From NCBI RefSeq assembly GCF_011046895.1, contig NZ_CP049250.1, forward strand, positions 2,268,501-2,332,500: 64,000 bases of DNA, read 5' to 3'. The stretch is from Rhizobium rhizoryzae. GTDB lineage: Bacteria; Pseudomonadota; Alphaproteobacteria; Rhizobiales; Rhizobiaceae. Below the pieces are notes generated by a model that saw only the letters and a program-made list of their open reading frames with translations, ran no database searches and was not told where the DNA came from. Below, piece by piece: positions 1 to 9,516 of the stretch. Within the stretch, counting starts at the first letter, position 1. Each line of letters opens with the position of its first letter. Made by a program: the position numbers and the translations under genes.

Positions 1-372
1 GTGGACAACCGCGTGGATGCTGCAAGCCGTACCGTCCGCATTCGTGGCCGTATCGATAATCCAACGGATCTGCTGCGTGCAGGCATGTCCTTCCAGGTGG
101 CGATGCGGTTCGCCGGTGAAAGCTATCCGGCCGTGGACCCCCTGTCGGTTCAATGGGATGCCGAAGGTGCCTTCGTCTGGAAGGTAGCCGATAGCAAGGC
201 GCAGAAGGTTCGCGTCAGTGTCATCCAGCGCAATCCGGATACGGTTCTGGTACAGGCAGCCCTGAAGCCGGATGACCGGATCGTGACAGAAGGATTGCAG
301 CGTGTTCGTGAAGGCCAGCCGGTTCGCATTCAGGGCGAGCCCCAGCGCGTGGCGGAGGCAGCGACCCGATGA
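1..372 (+). CDS. RND efflux periplasmic adaptor (membrane fusion protein), C-terminal fragment
   Basis: This is the last 123 codons of an RND-pump adaptor protein; the true start lies before the window, and the GTG at base 1 is just an internal valine codon. The sequence opens in the beta-barrel domain (DAASRTVRIRGRIDN, then LRAGMSFQV), a signature of HlyD/AcrA-family adaptors, and continues into the membrane-proximal domain (LKPDDRIVTEGLQRVREGQPV). Adaptors of this type bridge the inner-membrane pump and the outer-membrane channel. Its stop overlaps the start of the permease gene by 4 bases (ATGA), so the two are translationally coupled. Substrate cannot be told. Confidence 0.9.
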   Translation: MDNRVDAASRTVRIRGRIDNPTDLLRAGMSFQVAMRFAGESYPAVDPLSVQWDAEGAFVWKVADSKAQKVRVSVIQRNPDTVLVQAALKPDDRIVTEGLQRVREGQPVRIQGEPQRVAEAATR

Positions 373-3300
373 GCAGCAAGGATCAGCACGACATGAAGGC
401 AGAGGATGCAAAATCCACCTTCACGGCTCTGTTCGTTCGCCGCCCTATCCTGGCGGCAGTTATCAATACGCTTCTGGTCGTGGCCGGTCTGGCCGCCTTC
501 GTCGGCGTGGAAGTTCGCGAACTCCCTGATGTTGATCAGCCGGTCATTACTGTTCGGACCGATTACGAAGGTGCTTCGCCCCAGACCGTTGACCAGGAAT
601 TGACACAGGTCATAGAGGGCGCTGTCGCCCGCGTTAGCGGGTTGAAGGCCCTGTCTTCCGAATCGCAGTTCGGTGCCAGCCGCGTGACCATGGAGTTCAA
701 CGACACGGTTGATCTTGCCGTTGCCGCAAGCGATGTGCGCGATGCGATTGGCCGCGTTTCCTATCAGTTGCCTGATACAGTGGACGAGCCGCGCATCGTC
801 AAGGCGGACTCCGATTCACAGCCGATCATGCGGCTTGCCGTAACGTCTTCAAAGCTTTCGATGGAAGACCTGACTCTGCTTGTCGACAAGCAGGTGGTTG
901 ACCGGCTGGCAGCGGTGGAGGGTGTTGCGGATGTCGAGCTTTACGGCGATCAGGAAAAGATCTTCCGTGTCGATCTCAATCAGGCGGCTCTCGCCAGCCG
1001 TGGCCTCACGGTCGCCGATGTCTCCACTGCGCTTTCCAGTGCAGCGCTCGATGTTCCGGCCGGTTCGCTCACAAGCCGAACGCAGGATATCGTGGTGCGC
1101 GCAACGGCAAACCTGGAGACGCCGCGCGACTTCGAGAACGTACTGATCAAGGACAATATCCGCCTTCGTGATGTTGCAAGCGTCAATCTCGGCGCCGATG
1201 ACGGAACCACGACGCTTCGGTCCAACGGCGTGCAGGGCGTCGGTCTCGGTATCATCCGTCAGGCGCAATCCAACACGCTCAACATCTCGACGGGCGTTGC
1301 AGCGGCGGTCGCCGAGCTGCAGAAGGTGCTTCCGGAAGGAACGCGGATCATCATAACCTCGGATGACGCCGTGTTCATTCGCGGTGCGCTGCATGAGGTG
1401 GAACTGGCGCTGGGGCTTTCTGCGCTCATCGTGGTCGTCGTTCTCTATCTCTTCCTGCGCGACTGGCGCGCGACGCTCATTCCGGCGCTGACCATGCCTG
1501 TTGCGCTGATCGGAACGCTGACGGCGATTTACCTCGTCGGCTTCTCCATCAACATCCTCACCCTGCTGGCCATCGTGCTGGCAACGGGTCTCGTGGTGGA
1601 CGACGCGATCGTCGTGCTCGAGAACATCGTGCGCCGACGCTCGGAAGGCATGGGGCCGCGCGCTGCGGCGGTGCTGGGTACGCAGGAAGTTTTCTTTGCG
1701 GTTCTCGCCACTACGGCAACGCTGGCGGCTGTGTTCATTCCGCTTTCCTTCCTGCCCGGACAATTGGGTGGCCTGTTCCGCGAGTTCGGTTTCGTGCTGG
1801 CATTCGCCGTGGGGCTTTCGTCGATCACCGCCCTCACGCTGTGCCCCATGCTGGCCTCTCGCATGCTGACCAAGCCGATGAGCGAGCCGAAGGGGCTTCT
1901 CGCCGGCTTTGGTAATCTCTTTGCGAACACCTATGAGAAGTGGCTGCGGTTTACGCTCAATGCGCCGATCGTCATCATCGCAGTGGCGGTCATGTTCGGC
2001 GCGGCGGCCTTCGTCGCTTTCGGTCTGGTCAAGAACGAGCTGACGCCGCTGGAAGATCGCTCCCTCGTCGCAATGCGCCTGACCACGCCGCAGGGTGTGA
2101 GCCTCGAGTACACGCAGGACCAGATCCGCCGCGTCGAGGAAAATCTCCAGCCGTTGGTCGACTCCGGTGAGATCCGGAACATCTTCTCCATTTCCGGCAT
2201 GGGCAATTCCACCAATAGCGGTTTCATGGTGATGACGCTGGCGCCCTGGGGCGAACGCACGCGCACCCAGAACCAGATCGTTGCGGATGTGAATGCAGCT
2301 GCGGCAAAAGTTCCGGCGGTGCGTGGTTTCGCGATCCAGTCCAACAGTCTGCGTATTCGCGGGGCGGGGAATGGCCTGCAGTTCGCGCTGGTGGGCAATG
2401 AGCACGCGAAGCTTACGGATGCCGCCATCAAGCTCGTTCAGGCGATGGAAAAGAACTCGGATTTCCAGACGCCGCGTCTCGACAACGAACCGACGCAGGC
2501 GCAGCTTTCGGTCTCCATCGACCGCGAGCGTGCCTCTGATCTGGGCATCGACATCACTGGCCTGTCGACCGCCATGCAGGCTCTACTGGAGGGACGTTCC
2601 ATTGTTGATGTCTTCGTCAACGGAGAGGCCTATCCGGTCAAGCTGACCTCCACGATGCAGCCGATCGATGATCCGACCGATCTGCAGAACATCTTCCTGC
2701 GCACCAATGACGGCAAGGTCGTGCCAATGTCTACTGTCGTCAGCCTCAAGGAAGGGGCGGTCGCGCCACGCCTGAACCGCGAGCAGCAACTGGCCGCGGT
2801 TTCGATTTCTGCCGGTCTCGGCGATGGCGTTTCGCTTGGTCAGGCGCTTCAGCAAGCGCAGGCACTGGCGCAACCGCTTCTGCCTCCGGGTGCGCGGCTG
2901 ATGCCGCTGGCGGAAGCCAAGACGCTGGGTGAGAATTCGAGCGGCATGGCCATTACCTTCGGCTTTGCGATTGCCATCATCTTCCTGGTCTTGGCCGCAC
3001 AGTTCGAAAGCGTGCTGTCGTCCATCATCATCATGGCCACGGTGCCGCTTGGTCTTGCCTGCGCCATCTTCGCGCTAGTGCTGACGGGATCAACTCTCAA
3101 CGTCTACAGCCAGATCGGACTTGTTTTGCTTGTCGGGGTCATGGCCAAGAACGGCATCCTGATCGTGGAGTTTGCCAATCAGCTGCGAGATCAGGGTATG
3201 GCCGTTCGAGACGCCATCGAAAAGGCCTGCCGCCTTCGCCTGCGTCCAGTCATGATGACGATGATTGCGACGATTCTCGGCGGCGTGCCGCTGGTGTTTG

Positions 3301-3530
3301 CTCAGGGGGCGGGTGCGGAAGCGCGTATTGCACTCGGCTGGGTCATCGTTGGCGGACTGGGTCTCGCAACGATCGTCACCCTGTTCATTACGCCGCTTGC
3401 CTATCTCCTGATCGCACGCTTTGCCAAGCCGCATGCGCATGAAGAGCAAAGGCTGCATGAGGAGTTGGTCACCGCGTCGCGTCCGGCAGCCAATGAGGAG
3501 AAGGAAAGGCCGCTTCTGGCAGCGGAGTGA
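369..3530 (+). CDS. RND family efflux transporter permease
   Basis: Inner-membrane proton/substrate antiporter of 1053 residues, the normal length for AcrB/MexB-type RND pumps. One membrane segment lies near residues 27-47, followed by a large periplasmic domain, a cluster of helices near 340-500, a second periplasmic domain and a final helix cluster near 870-1010. The helix-4 proton-relay motif is present (GLVVDDAIVVLENIVRR, paired Asp near residue 410), as is the second-half MAKNGILIVEFANQLRD. The start overlaps the adaptor stop (ATGA); a second ATG eight codons in (MKAEDAKS) is an alternative. The pump works with the upstream adaptor; no outer-membrane channel gene or local regulator is visible. 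Confidence 0.95.
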   Translation: MSSKDQHDMKAEDAKSTFTALFVRRPILAAVINTLLVVAGLAAFVGVEVRELPDVDQPVITVRTDYEGASPQTVDQELTQVIEGAVARVSGLKALSSESQFGASRVTMEFNDTVDLAVAASDVRDAIGRVSYQLPDTVDEPRIVKADSDSQPIMRLAVTSSKLSMEDLTLLVDKQVVDRLAAVEGVADVELYGDQEKIFRVDLNQAALASRGLTVADVSTALSSAALDVPAGSLTSRTQDIVVRATANLETPRDFENVLIKDNIRLRDVASVNLGADDGTTTLRSNGVQGVGLGIIRQAQSNTLNISTGVAAAVAELQKVLPEGTRIIITSDDAVFIRGALHEVELALGLSALIVVVVLYLFLRDWRATLIPALTMPVALIGTLTAIYLVGFSINILTLLAIVLATGLVVDDAIVVLENIVRRRSEGMGPRAAAVLGTQEVFFAVLATTATLAAVFIPLSFLPGQLGGLFREFGFVLAFAVGLSSITALTLCPMLASRMLTKPMSEPKGLLAGFGNLFANTYEKWLRFTLNAPIVIIAVAVMFGAAAFVAFGLVKNELTPLEDRSLVAMRLTTPQGVSLEYTQDQIRRVEENLQPLVDSGEIRNIFSISGMGNSTNSGFMVMTLAPWGERTRTQNQIVADVNAAAAKVPAVRGFAIQSNSLRIRGAGNGLQFALVGNEHAKLTDAAIKLVQAMEKNSDFQTPRLDNEPTQAQLSVSIDRERASDLGIDITGLSTAMQALLEGRSIVDVFVNGEAYPVKLTSTMQPIDDPTDLQNIFLRTNDGKVVPMSTVVSLKEGAVAPRLNREQQLAAVSISAGLGDGVSLGQALQQAQALAQPLLPPGARLMPLAEAKTLGENSSGMAITFGFAIAIIFLVLAAQFESVLSSIIIMATVPLGLACAIFALVLTGSTLNVYSQIGLVLLVGVMAKNGILIVEFANQLRDQGMAVRDAIEKACRLRLRPVMMTMIATILGGVPLVFAQGAGAEARIALGWVIVGGLGLATIVTLFITPLAYLLIARFAKPHAHEEQRLHEELVTASRPAANEEKERPLLAAE

Positions 3531-3648
3531 TCCCATCCGATCGTTGCACGGAGAAGGGCATTAGTGAGCCGAAACTGATAGACAAAACAATGATCCTCTC
3601 CTACCAAAGATGTCAGGTTCTACCGCTCGGCATTCAATGGAGAAGATC

Positions 3649-5064
3649 ATGGTCTTGAGGGATGTACGCCCCGGTGTGCGAAACGAGGCCGCAGTCGCGG
3701 CTGTCATCGAGGCGTTGCGGGGGGCGCTTGGCGACAAGCTTCAGACCGGGCAGGCCTTTCGCGAGCAGCATACCCACACGACCACCTATCTGACCCGGCA
3801 ATTGCCGGATGCTGTGGTGTTCGTCGAGAATTCCGATGACGTGAAAGCGGTGGTCAGAGCGTGCTCCGAGCATGGTGTGCCGATCATTCCGTTCGGCACC
3901 GGTTCGTCGCTGGAAGGGCAGGTCAATGCACCTTCGGGCGGCATATCCATCGATTTCTCGCGCATGAATCGTATCCTGCGCGTTTCGCCGGAAGATCTGG
4001 ATGTGACCGTCGAGCCGGGGGTGACGCGTGAGCAGTTGAACGTCTATCTTCGCGATACGGGCCTCTTTTTCCCGATCGACCCCGGTGCGAACGCCTCTAT
4101 CGGTGGCATGACGGCCACGAGGGCTTCCGGTACGAATGCCGTGCGCTATGGCACCATGAAGGACAATGTGCTGGCCATGACTGTCGTGACGGCAGATGGC
4201 GGGGAGATTGCTACCGGCAGCCGCGCCAAGAAGTCTTCCGCAGGTTACGATCTGACCCGGCTCTTCGTGGGCTCGGAGGGAACGCTCGGCGTCTTCACCT
4301 CCATTACGCTTCGACTTCAGGGAATACCGGAAAAGATCGGCGGCGGTGTGTGCGCTTTTCCAAGCGTCAAGGCGGCCTGCGATGCCGTGATCATGACCAT
4401 TCAGATGGGCATCCCCGTTGCGCGCATCGAACTGCTTGATGAGGTCCAGATCCGCGCCTGCAATGCCTATTCCGGTCTTTCCTACGAAGAAAAGCCAACT
4501 CTCTTTCTTGAGTTTCATGGCACGGACCAGACAGTGACCCTGCAATCCGAGCAGTTTTCCATGATTGCCGAGGAATGCGGTGGCGAGAGTTTTCGCTGGA
4601 CGGCAGATGCGCAGGAGCGCGCCAAGCTTTGGAAGGCGCGGCACGATGCGTATTGGGCAGCGCGCGCGCTGCGTCCCGACCTTACCATACTAGCAACGGA
4701 TGTATGCGTGCCGATCTCGCAACTGGCGGATTGTGTGGCTGCGACCCATGCGGATATCGTAGAGAATGACTTCCTTGCCCCCATCGTCGGTCATGCCGGA
4801 GATGGCAACTTCCATCTGTCGATATTGTTCAACGACAAGGATCCAGCGGATGTTGCGCGCGTCGAAGCCTTTGTCGAGCGGTTGAACCGCCGCGCTCTGG
4901 CCTGCGGCGGAACGTGTACGGGCGAGCACGGCATTGGGCAGGGCAAGATGAGTTTTCTTGAAGAGGAGGCGGGACCTGCGCTTGGCCTGATGCGGACAAT
5001 CAAGCGGGCGGTCGATCCGAAGAATATCTTCAATCCTGGCAAGATCCTGCGGGAAAGCGCCTGA
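3649..5064 (+). CDS. FAD-binding oxidase, glycolate oxidase GlcD / D-lactate dehydrogenase type
   Basis: A flavoprotein of about 471 residues in the FAD-linked oxidase (PCMH) family that oxidises 2-hydroxy acids such as D-lactate or glycolate. The FAD-binding loop PFGTGSSLEGQ is near residue 81, then GANASIGGMTATRASGTNAVRYGTM. The C-terminal domain carries HAGDGNFH (near 382) and TGEHGIGQGK (near 425), typical of the GlcD/DLD subgroup. I chose the ATG at 3649 because GGAG sits six bases upstream; ATGs at 3610 and 3637 are in frame but lack a good ribosome site. It appears to be a single-gene unit; no glcE/glcF partners are adjacent, which favours a one-subunit D-lactate dehydrogenase-like enzyme. 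The exact substrate is not known. Confidence 0.88.
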   Translation: MVLRDVRPGVRNEAAVAAVIEALRGALGDKLQTGQAFREQHTHTTTYLTRQLPDAVVFVENSDDVKAVVRACSEHGVPIIPFGTGSSLEGQVNAPSGGISIDFSRMNRILRVSPEDLDVTVEPGVTREQLNVYLRDTGLFFPIDPGANASIGGMTATRASGTNAVRYGTMKDNVLAMTVVTADGGEIATGSRAKKSSAGYDLTRLFVGSEGTLGVFTSITLRLQGIPEKIGGGVCAFPSVKAACDAVIMTIQMGIPVARIELLDEVQIRACNAYSGLSYEEKPTLFLEFHGTDQTVTLQSEQFSMIAEECGGESFRWTADAQERAKLWKARHDAYWAARALRPDLTILATDVCVPISQLADCVAATHADIVENDFLAPIVGHAGDGNFHLSILFNDKDPADVARVEAFVERLNRRALACGGTCTGEHGIGQGKMSFLEEEAGPALGLMRTIKRAVDPKNIFNPGKILRESA

Positions 5065-5137
5065 TGCGACCCTTGTACGGCTTGTGCCGGAGCTTGTAGA
5101 ATTTTAAATAGACCTCCGAAATCAAGGAGTGGTCCGG

Positions 5138-8100
5138 TTGCTGGGACGTCTTTTCCTGCTGTTTGGCGGTCTGGTGGTCATCGCGTTGTTCGCCGCGCTG
5201 TTCGCTCCGCTATTCGTGGACTGGAGCAGTTTCCGGCTCAGCTTCGAAGAACAGGCCAGCCGCATACTTGGCAAGAAGGTTACCGTGCATGGTAGCGTCG
5301 ATGCCCGGCTTTTGCCTTTTCCTTCGGTCACGATGCGCGATGTGCGCGTGGGGCAGGACCTTGATGGAACGCCGCTGATCCAGGTGGCGGAGTTTTCCAT
5401 GGATATGGAACTGGCGCCCTTCCTCTCCGGCGAGGCGCGTGTTTTCGATATGCGGCTGGTGAACCCCAAGGCCCGTATCCGCCTTTTGAAGGACGGCAAG
5501 CTGGACTGGATGCGCGGCAGCCGTCCGGCTATTCCCGCGCGTAACGTCGTGCTGGAAGATGTGCACATCACGGGCGCCGAGATCCAGTTCATTGACGAGG
5601 CGACCGGTCGCAACAGAACTCTCAGCAAGCTCACAGCAGACCTGTCTGCAAGCTCGCTTGCGGGACCGTGGCGTGCCGAAGGCAACGGAACGCTGGACGG
5701 ATATGAAGCAAGATTTTCGCTGAGCAGCGGCGAGCCAGACGCACAGGCCGGTCAAGTGTCTCTCAAACTCCGGCTCTGGCCGGATATCCAGCCGGTGGAG
5801 GTTCAACTCGACGGTATGCTCGGCGTGGCCGATGCGAAGCCAGCCTATAAGGGCGCCTTCAATCTCGTGTTTCAGGATCAGCCGGTCGCCAACGGCGTGG
5901 CGGTTGCGGAGAAGCGCGTTCCGCCGCCACGCACCAAGGGCAAGTTCGAGCTGACGAACGAGCGCATCCGGATCCCCGAATACCGTGTTGAAGCCGGTGC
6001 CGTCGATAACCCCTATGTCATTACCGGCGAGGCGACGCTGGATACCGGGGATAGACCGGAATTCCTGCTGACGGCGGACGGCCAGCAGGTGGATGTGGAG
6101 AAGCTGGCGGGCGATATGCTGGCCAAAGGGAAGACGGCCCGCGATCCGCATGTTTCTGCCCAAAGACGCCTTCATGCCCTGATTGAAATGGCTGCCAATA
6201 TCCCCGTGCCGCAGGTGCCAGGACGGGCAACGATCAGCCTTCCGGCAATCGTGACGGAGGGGACGACCCTGCGGGATATCCGTCTGGACATTCGCCCCTC
6301 CCAGACGGGATGGCAAATCGAAAATGCAGTCGCCACGCTTCCGGGCCGGACTCAGGTGGAACTCGATGGCCGGCTGACCCTCAGGGATAGTGCCGGTTTC
6401 AAGGGCAAGATGGTTCTTGCCTCCAACCAGCCTTCCGGCCTTTCCGACTGGTTGACCGGCAAGGTAGATCCGGCAATCCGGCGTCTCAAGGCAGCCGGGT
6501 TCTCCGCCGATGTGGATTTGACCACCAGCGTGCAGGTCTTCAACAATCTTGAAGTCGCAGTCGGTGGCGCGACGCTGAAGGGGCAAGTTCGCCGGACCTC
6601 CGCCACAGAGGCGGCAGCGGTGCCGCAGCTTGCGGTGGATCTTGCAGGCAATGAAATCGATCTCGATGCCTTGCGGGCACTGGCCTCGCTGATGACCGGC
6701 AATGACGCCGGTGACGATGTGCTGGACCACAAGCTGTCAGCGCATCTGAAGGCTGACAGGCTGACGGCTTTCGGCGTGGGCGCGCAGGGATTTGAAACGC
6801 GCTTCGAGTTTGGCGACGGAAAATTGACCGTGCCGCAACTGGCCATTGCCGATCTGGCAGGCGCCAGCATTCTGGCAAAGGGGAGTGGAGAAGGCTCGAT
6901 CTTCGAATATACGGGGCAGGGCACTGTCAGTCTCACGGCGCCGGACGCAGCAGGTTTTCTGGCGATGCTCAGAGAGCGCCTGCCGCGACACCCAGTGCTG
7001 GAACGCATGGCGCGTAGTGCTGACCGGTATGCCGATACGAAGCTGACGGCGGACATCACGCTGGGTGATGAAGCTGTCCTTAAGGTAAGCGGCAGTTCGA
7101 ACGGCACGCTGATCTCCTCTGACATTAAGGCCCTGCATCTCTTTGACCTGACGCAGGAAACCGAATTTCAAGCCTCGGCCAGACTGGCGAACACCGAATC
7201 GCTCACGCTTCTCGACCAGATTGGCATTGCCACTTTCCCGTTTGACGGAGACTACAACGGCGTCATTGATGTCAGCGCCAGTGGCAAGCTTTCCCAGCCG
7301 ATACAGGTTCGGTTCGGTTACCGAACGGATCTGACCGAGTTGGTGGCTGAAGGCGGAATGAACCTTGCGCCGGACAGTTTCGGCAATGGCAGCTATTCCG
7401 TAAGCCTCAAGAGTTCTGATCTCGAGCCGACCCTGCTTGCCGGCGGTTTCGGCCTGCCGCAGCTTGGGACTGGCCTGCCCGTCGATCTGCGATCAAAGAT
7501 GACGTTGGATGCGAAGGCTGTTCGTCTTGGTGAACTCTCCGGTACTGTCGCTGGCAATACGCTGGACGGCGACCTCCTTTTTGATCGTGCTGCTCCGATC
7601 CCGACGATCAGCGGCAAGCTCAACCTGGGTGCCATGGACCTATTGTGGCTTGCCGAAGCGGTTTACGGACCGCTGCAGGATGCTGAAACGGGTGAGCTGT
7701 CCACCAAGCCATTGGCAGCGCCAATGTTCCGGCAGGCTGACCTCAATCTCGATGTGTCCGTAAACGAGATTCTCGTATCGCCGGGCACCCAGCCTGCGCA
7801 AAATGTGGCGATGCGTTTCGTCAATCGCAGTGGCGGGATGACGCTGGAGGAGTTGCGCGGCAAATGGCTTGGCGGCACGATTTCCGGCCGCTTGGCGCTG
7901 TCGAACAGCGATGGCATCGGTCTGCTGCAATCGCGTCTTGCGCTCAAGGATGCAGATCTGGCGCCTCTGATGTGGCTGCGCGCCAACCATCCTGTCGCGA
8001 CGGGGAAGCTCAGCTTCGAACTGGCCGCGGAAGCCACGGCCAAGACACCGGCAGGCCTTGTGACGGCGCTCAGCGGATCGGGCTCGTTGCGGCTTGCTGA

Positions 8101-8830
8101 TGGTGTCTTGCCGGATCTGGCACAGGATCCGGTGAGTTCTCTCCTCAGTGCCGCCGACCGCATTCAGGGCGATGTGACCGAGAGCAAGGTTCGCCCGATA
8201 GCCGAGGCGCTGCTTTATGCAGGGCCAACCCGAATCGGAGCCGTGATGCTGCCCTTCACGATGAGTTCCGGCCAATTGCGGTTTCAAAGCATTGCCGCAC
8301 AGGCCGGACCGGCCGCCTTGTCCGGGGAGGCGCGGTTCAATCTTCCCGACCAGACTTTGGACGGAAGGCTTGTTGTCACGTATGCGCTTGGCGAGAACGC
8401 GATTGCAGGCGGCGAGGCGAGTGTTGGGCTTCAGTTTTCCGGTCCGTGGGACGCGCCCACGCGTGAGCTGGAAGTGGGTGGGCTAACCAACTATCTTTCG
8501 CTTCGCGCTTTCGAGCGTGAGCGCAGGCGGGTCGAGACGCTTCAGGCCAGCGTTCTTGAAAAGCAGCGCTTGCGCAGGGAAGTGTCCCTCTATCAGTCGC
8601 TTGAGATAGAGCGCAAAGCGCAACGGGAAAAGGCGGAGGCCGAGGCGCGTGCCCGCGCCGAGCAGGAAGCGAAAGAGCGGGCGGCAGAAGCGCAGAGACA
8701 GCGTGAGCAGGAAAAGGCGAACGACCAGCGCCAGCCTGCCGCTGAGGATACGACGCCCACCCTGACGATTCCCCCGACCGGCGATCAATTCCGCCCAAAC
8801 AACGGTTTGCCCGGGGTCGCACCCTACTGA
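5138..8830 (+). CDS. AsmA family envelope protein
   Basis: A very large protein (about 1230 residues) with one N-terminal membrane anchor (LFLLFGGLVVIALFAALF) followed by the AsmA hallmark FVDWSSFRLSFEEQASRILGKKV and a long repetitive beta-strand periplasmic region. The AsmA_2-type C-terminal part ends near residue 1110. The last 120 residues are unusual: a charged Glu/Arg/Lys/Gln helix (ERERRRVETLQ onward), probably a coiled coil, then a Pro-rich tail. AsmA-like proteins are bridge-type proteins linked to phospholipid transport and outer-membrane homeostasis. AAGGAG at 5124-5129 is well spaced for a TTG start at 5138; a GTG at 5129 overlaps that site and is the alternative (three more residues). 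Confidence 0.88.
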   Translation: MLGRLFLLFGGLVVIALFAALFAPLFVDWSSFRLSFEEQASRILGKKVTVHGSVDARLLPFPSVTMRDVRVGQDLDGTPLIQVAEFSMDMELAPFLSGEARVFDMRLVNPKARIRLLKDGKLDWMRGSRPAIPARNVVLEDVHITGAEIQFIDEATGRNRTLSKLTADLSASSLAGPWRAEGNGTLDGYEARFSLSSGEPDAQAGQVSLKLRLWPDIQPVEVQLDGMLGVADAKPAYKGAFNLVFQDQPVANGVAVAEKRVPPPRTKGKFELTNERIRIPEYRVEAGAVDNPYVITGEATLDTGDRPEFLLTADGQQVDVEKLAGDMLAKGKTARDPHVSAQRRLHALIEMAANIPVPQVPGRATISLPAIVTEGTTLRDIRLDIRPSQTGWQIENAVATLPGRTQVELDGRLTLRDSAGFKGKMVLASNQPSGLSDWLTGKVDPAIRRLKAAGFSADVDLTTSVQVFNNLEVAVGGATLKGQVRRTSATEAAAVPQLAVDLAGNEIDLDALRALASLMTGNDAGDDVLDHKLSAHLKADRLTAFGVGAQGFETRFEFGDGKLTVPQLAIADLAGASILAKGSGEGSIFEYTGQGTVSLTAPDAAGFLAMLRERLPRHPVLERMARSADRYADTKLTADITLGDEAVLKVSGSSNGTLISSDIKALHLFDLTQETEFQASARLANTESLTLLDQIGIATFPFDGDYNGVIDVSASGKLSQPIQVRFGYRTDLTELVAEGGMNLAPDSFGNGSYSVSLKSSDLEPTLLAGGFGLPQLGTGLPVDLRSKMTLDAKAVRLGELSGTVAGNTLDGDLLFDRAAPIPTISGKLNLGAMDLLWLAEAVYGPLQDAETGELSTKPLAAPMFRQADLNLDVSVNEILVSPGTQPAQNVAMRFVNRSGGMTLEELRGKWLGGTISGRLALSNSDGIGLLQSRLALKDADLAPLMWLRANHPVATGKLSFELAAEATAKTPAGLVTALSGSGSLRLADGVLPDLAQDPVSSLLSAADRIQGDVTESKVRPIAEALLYAGPTRIGAVMLPFTMSSGQLRFQSIAAQAGPAALSGEARFNLPDQTLDGRLVVTYALGENAIAGGEASVGLQFSGPWDAPTRELEVGGLTNYLSLRAFERERRRVETLQASVLEKQRLRREVSLYQSLEIERKAQREKAEAEARARAEQEAKERAAEAQRQREQEKANDQRQPAAEDTTPTLTIPPTGDQFRPNNGLPGVAPY

Positions 8831-8852
8831 CGCCAAAGGCTGTGGGAGCTTG

Positions 8853-9068
8853 TTAGAGCCTCTGGGACTTGATCCATTGCAGGACATAGACCCTGAGCGC
8901 GGAAGACAGATTGCTCTCTGCCTCGCGATTATCATCGATTTCAGCAATCAGGCCCGCGAGGCTAATCTGGCGCGTTTCTGCGATAAGCTTCAGTTCGTCC
9001 CAGAACACATCCTCAAGCGTGAAGCTTGTGCGGTGTCCATGGAGCGTGGCGGAATGCTTGCGGATCAT
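8853..9068 (-). CDS. Ribbon-helix-helix domain protein
   Basis: A 71-residue protein that fits the small alphaproteobacterial RHH_4 family: MIRKHSATLHGHRTSFTLE forms the N-terminal strand and ISLAGLIAEID plus LSSALRVYVLQWI the helices. Such proteins are putative DNA-binding dimers, but no target is evident. It converges with the AsmA gene, with only about 20 bases between the two stops. It lies in the same direction as, and downstream of, sspB and the DUF4169 gene, but a RIME-like repeat at 9171-9257 separates it from them. Confidence 0.8.
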   Translation of the reverse strand: MIRKHSATLHGHRTSFTLEDVFWDELKLIAETRQISLAGLIAEIDDNREAESNLSSALRVYVLQWIKSQRL

Positions 9069-9170
9069 GCGGGCGATTTCCGGCCTTCACAGGGGTTCCC
9101 AGAGGAAATGAACAATGCCCGACATTTAGTCAGCCTCCAGACTACTGACAATCTGGCCTACCACCAGCGA

Positions 9171-9257
9171 CGTCATTCTCGGCCTTGTGCCGAGAATCTG
9201 CTGAAGTCCAACAAAATGAAACGTTTGTAGATGCTCGGGACAAGCCCGAGCATGACG
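9171..9257. repeat. RIME-like palindromic intergenic repeat, copy 1
   Basis: An 87-base element made of two palindromes: one around CTCGGCCTTGTGCCGAG and one around GCTCGGGACAAGCCCGAGC, bounded by CGTCAT and ATGACG. The reverse complement of 35713-35799 matches it over the full length, with differences mainly in the spacer between the palindromes. It resembles the RIME repeats described in Rhizobium species; that name is from memory, while the two-copy relationship is seen directly. Confidence 0.75.
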
Positions 9258-9300
9258 GAAAATAGGCGAAAGCCCTTTTCAACAAACCGGAGGCCGACAT

Positions 9301-9495
9301 TCAGTCAGCCTCGTCATTCTTTTCCAGCTTGCCTTGATCGAGTTGCTTTGACGCTTTCTCGTTCAAGGCTTTGGTCAGAGACTTTTCCTGCTTGGTTCTG
9401 CCAAATGTGATGCGGTTCTGCTCTGCCTGCCGCTCCTTTTCGGAGCGGGCCTTGGCCTTGCGGGCCGATTTCAGGTTGATGATGTCAGCGCACAT
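9301..9495 (-). CDS. DUF4169 family small protein
   Basis: A 64-residue, strongly basic and charged protein. The N-terminus CADIINLKSARKAKAR and the body AEQNRITFGRTKQEK fit the DUF4169 family of small rhizobial proteins with unknown function. The ATG at 9495 is preceded by AGGTG six bases away; a TTG at 9516 in the same frame is less likely. It follows sspB closely and is probably cotranscribed with it. Confidence 0.75.
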   Translation of the reverse strand: MCADIINLKSARKAKARSEKERQAEQNRITFGRTKQEKSLTKALNEKASKQLDQGKLEKNDEAD

Positions 9496-9516
9496 GGCAG
9501 CACCTGCACACAGCAA

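Noticed and set aside
1..3. GTG at the first base as a gene start
   Set aside because: The frame begins inside a conserved adaptor domain, so the gene continues upstream of the window.
849..2405. A 518-codon minus-strand open frame opposite the RND permease
   Set aside because: It is the shadow of a GC-rich gene; the product is Arg/His-rich with no domain, while the plus strand encodes a complete transporter.
5210..6730. A 506-codon minus-strand open frame opposite the AsmA gene
   Set aside because: Shadow frame of a long GC-rich gene without motifs.
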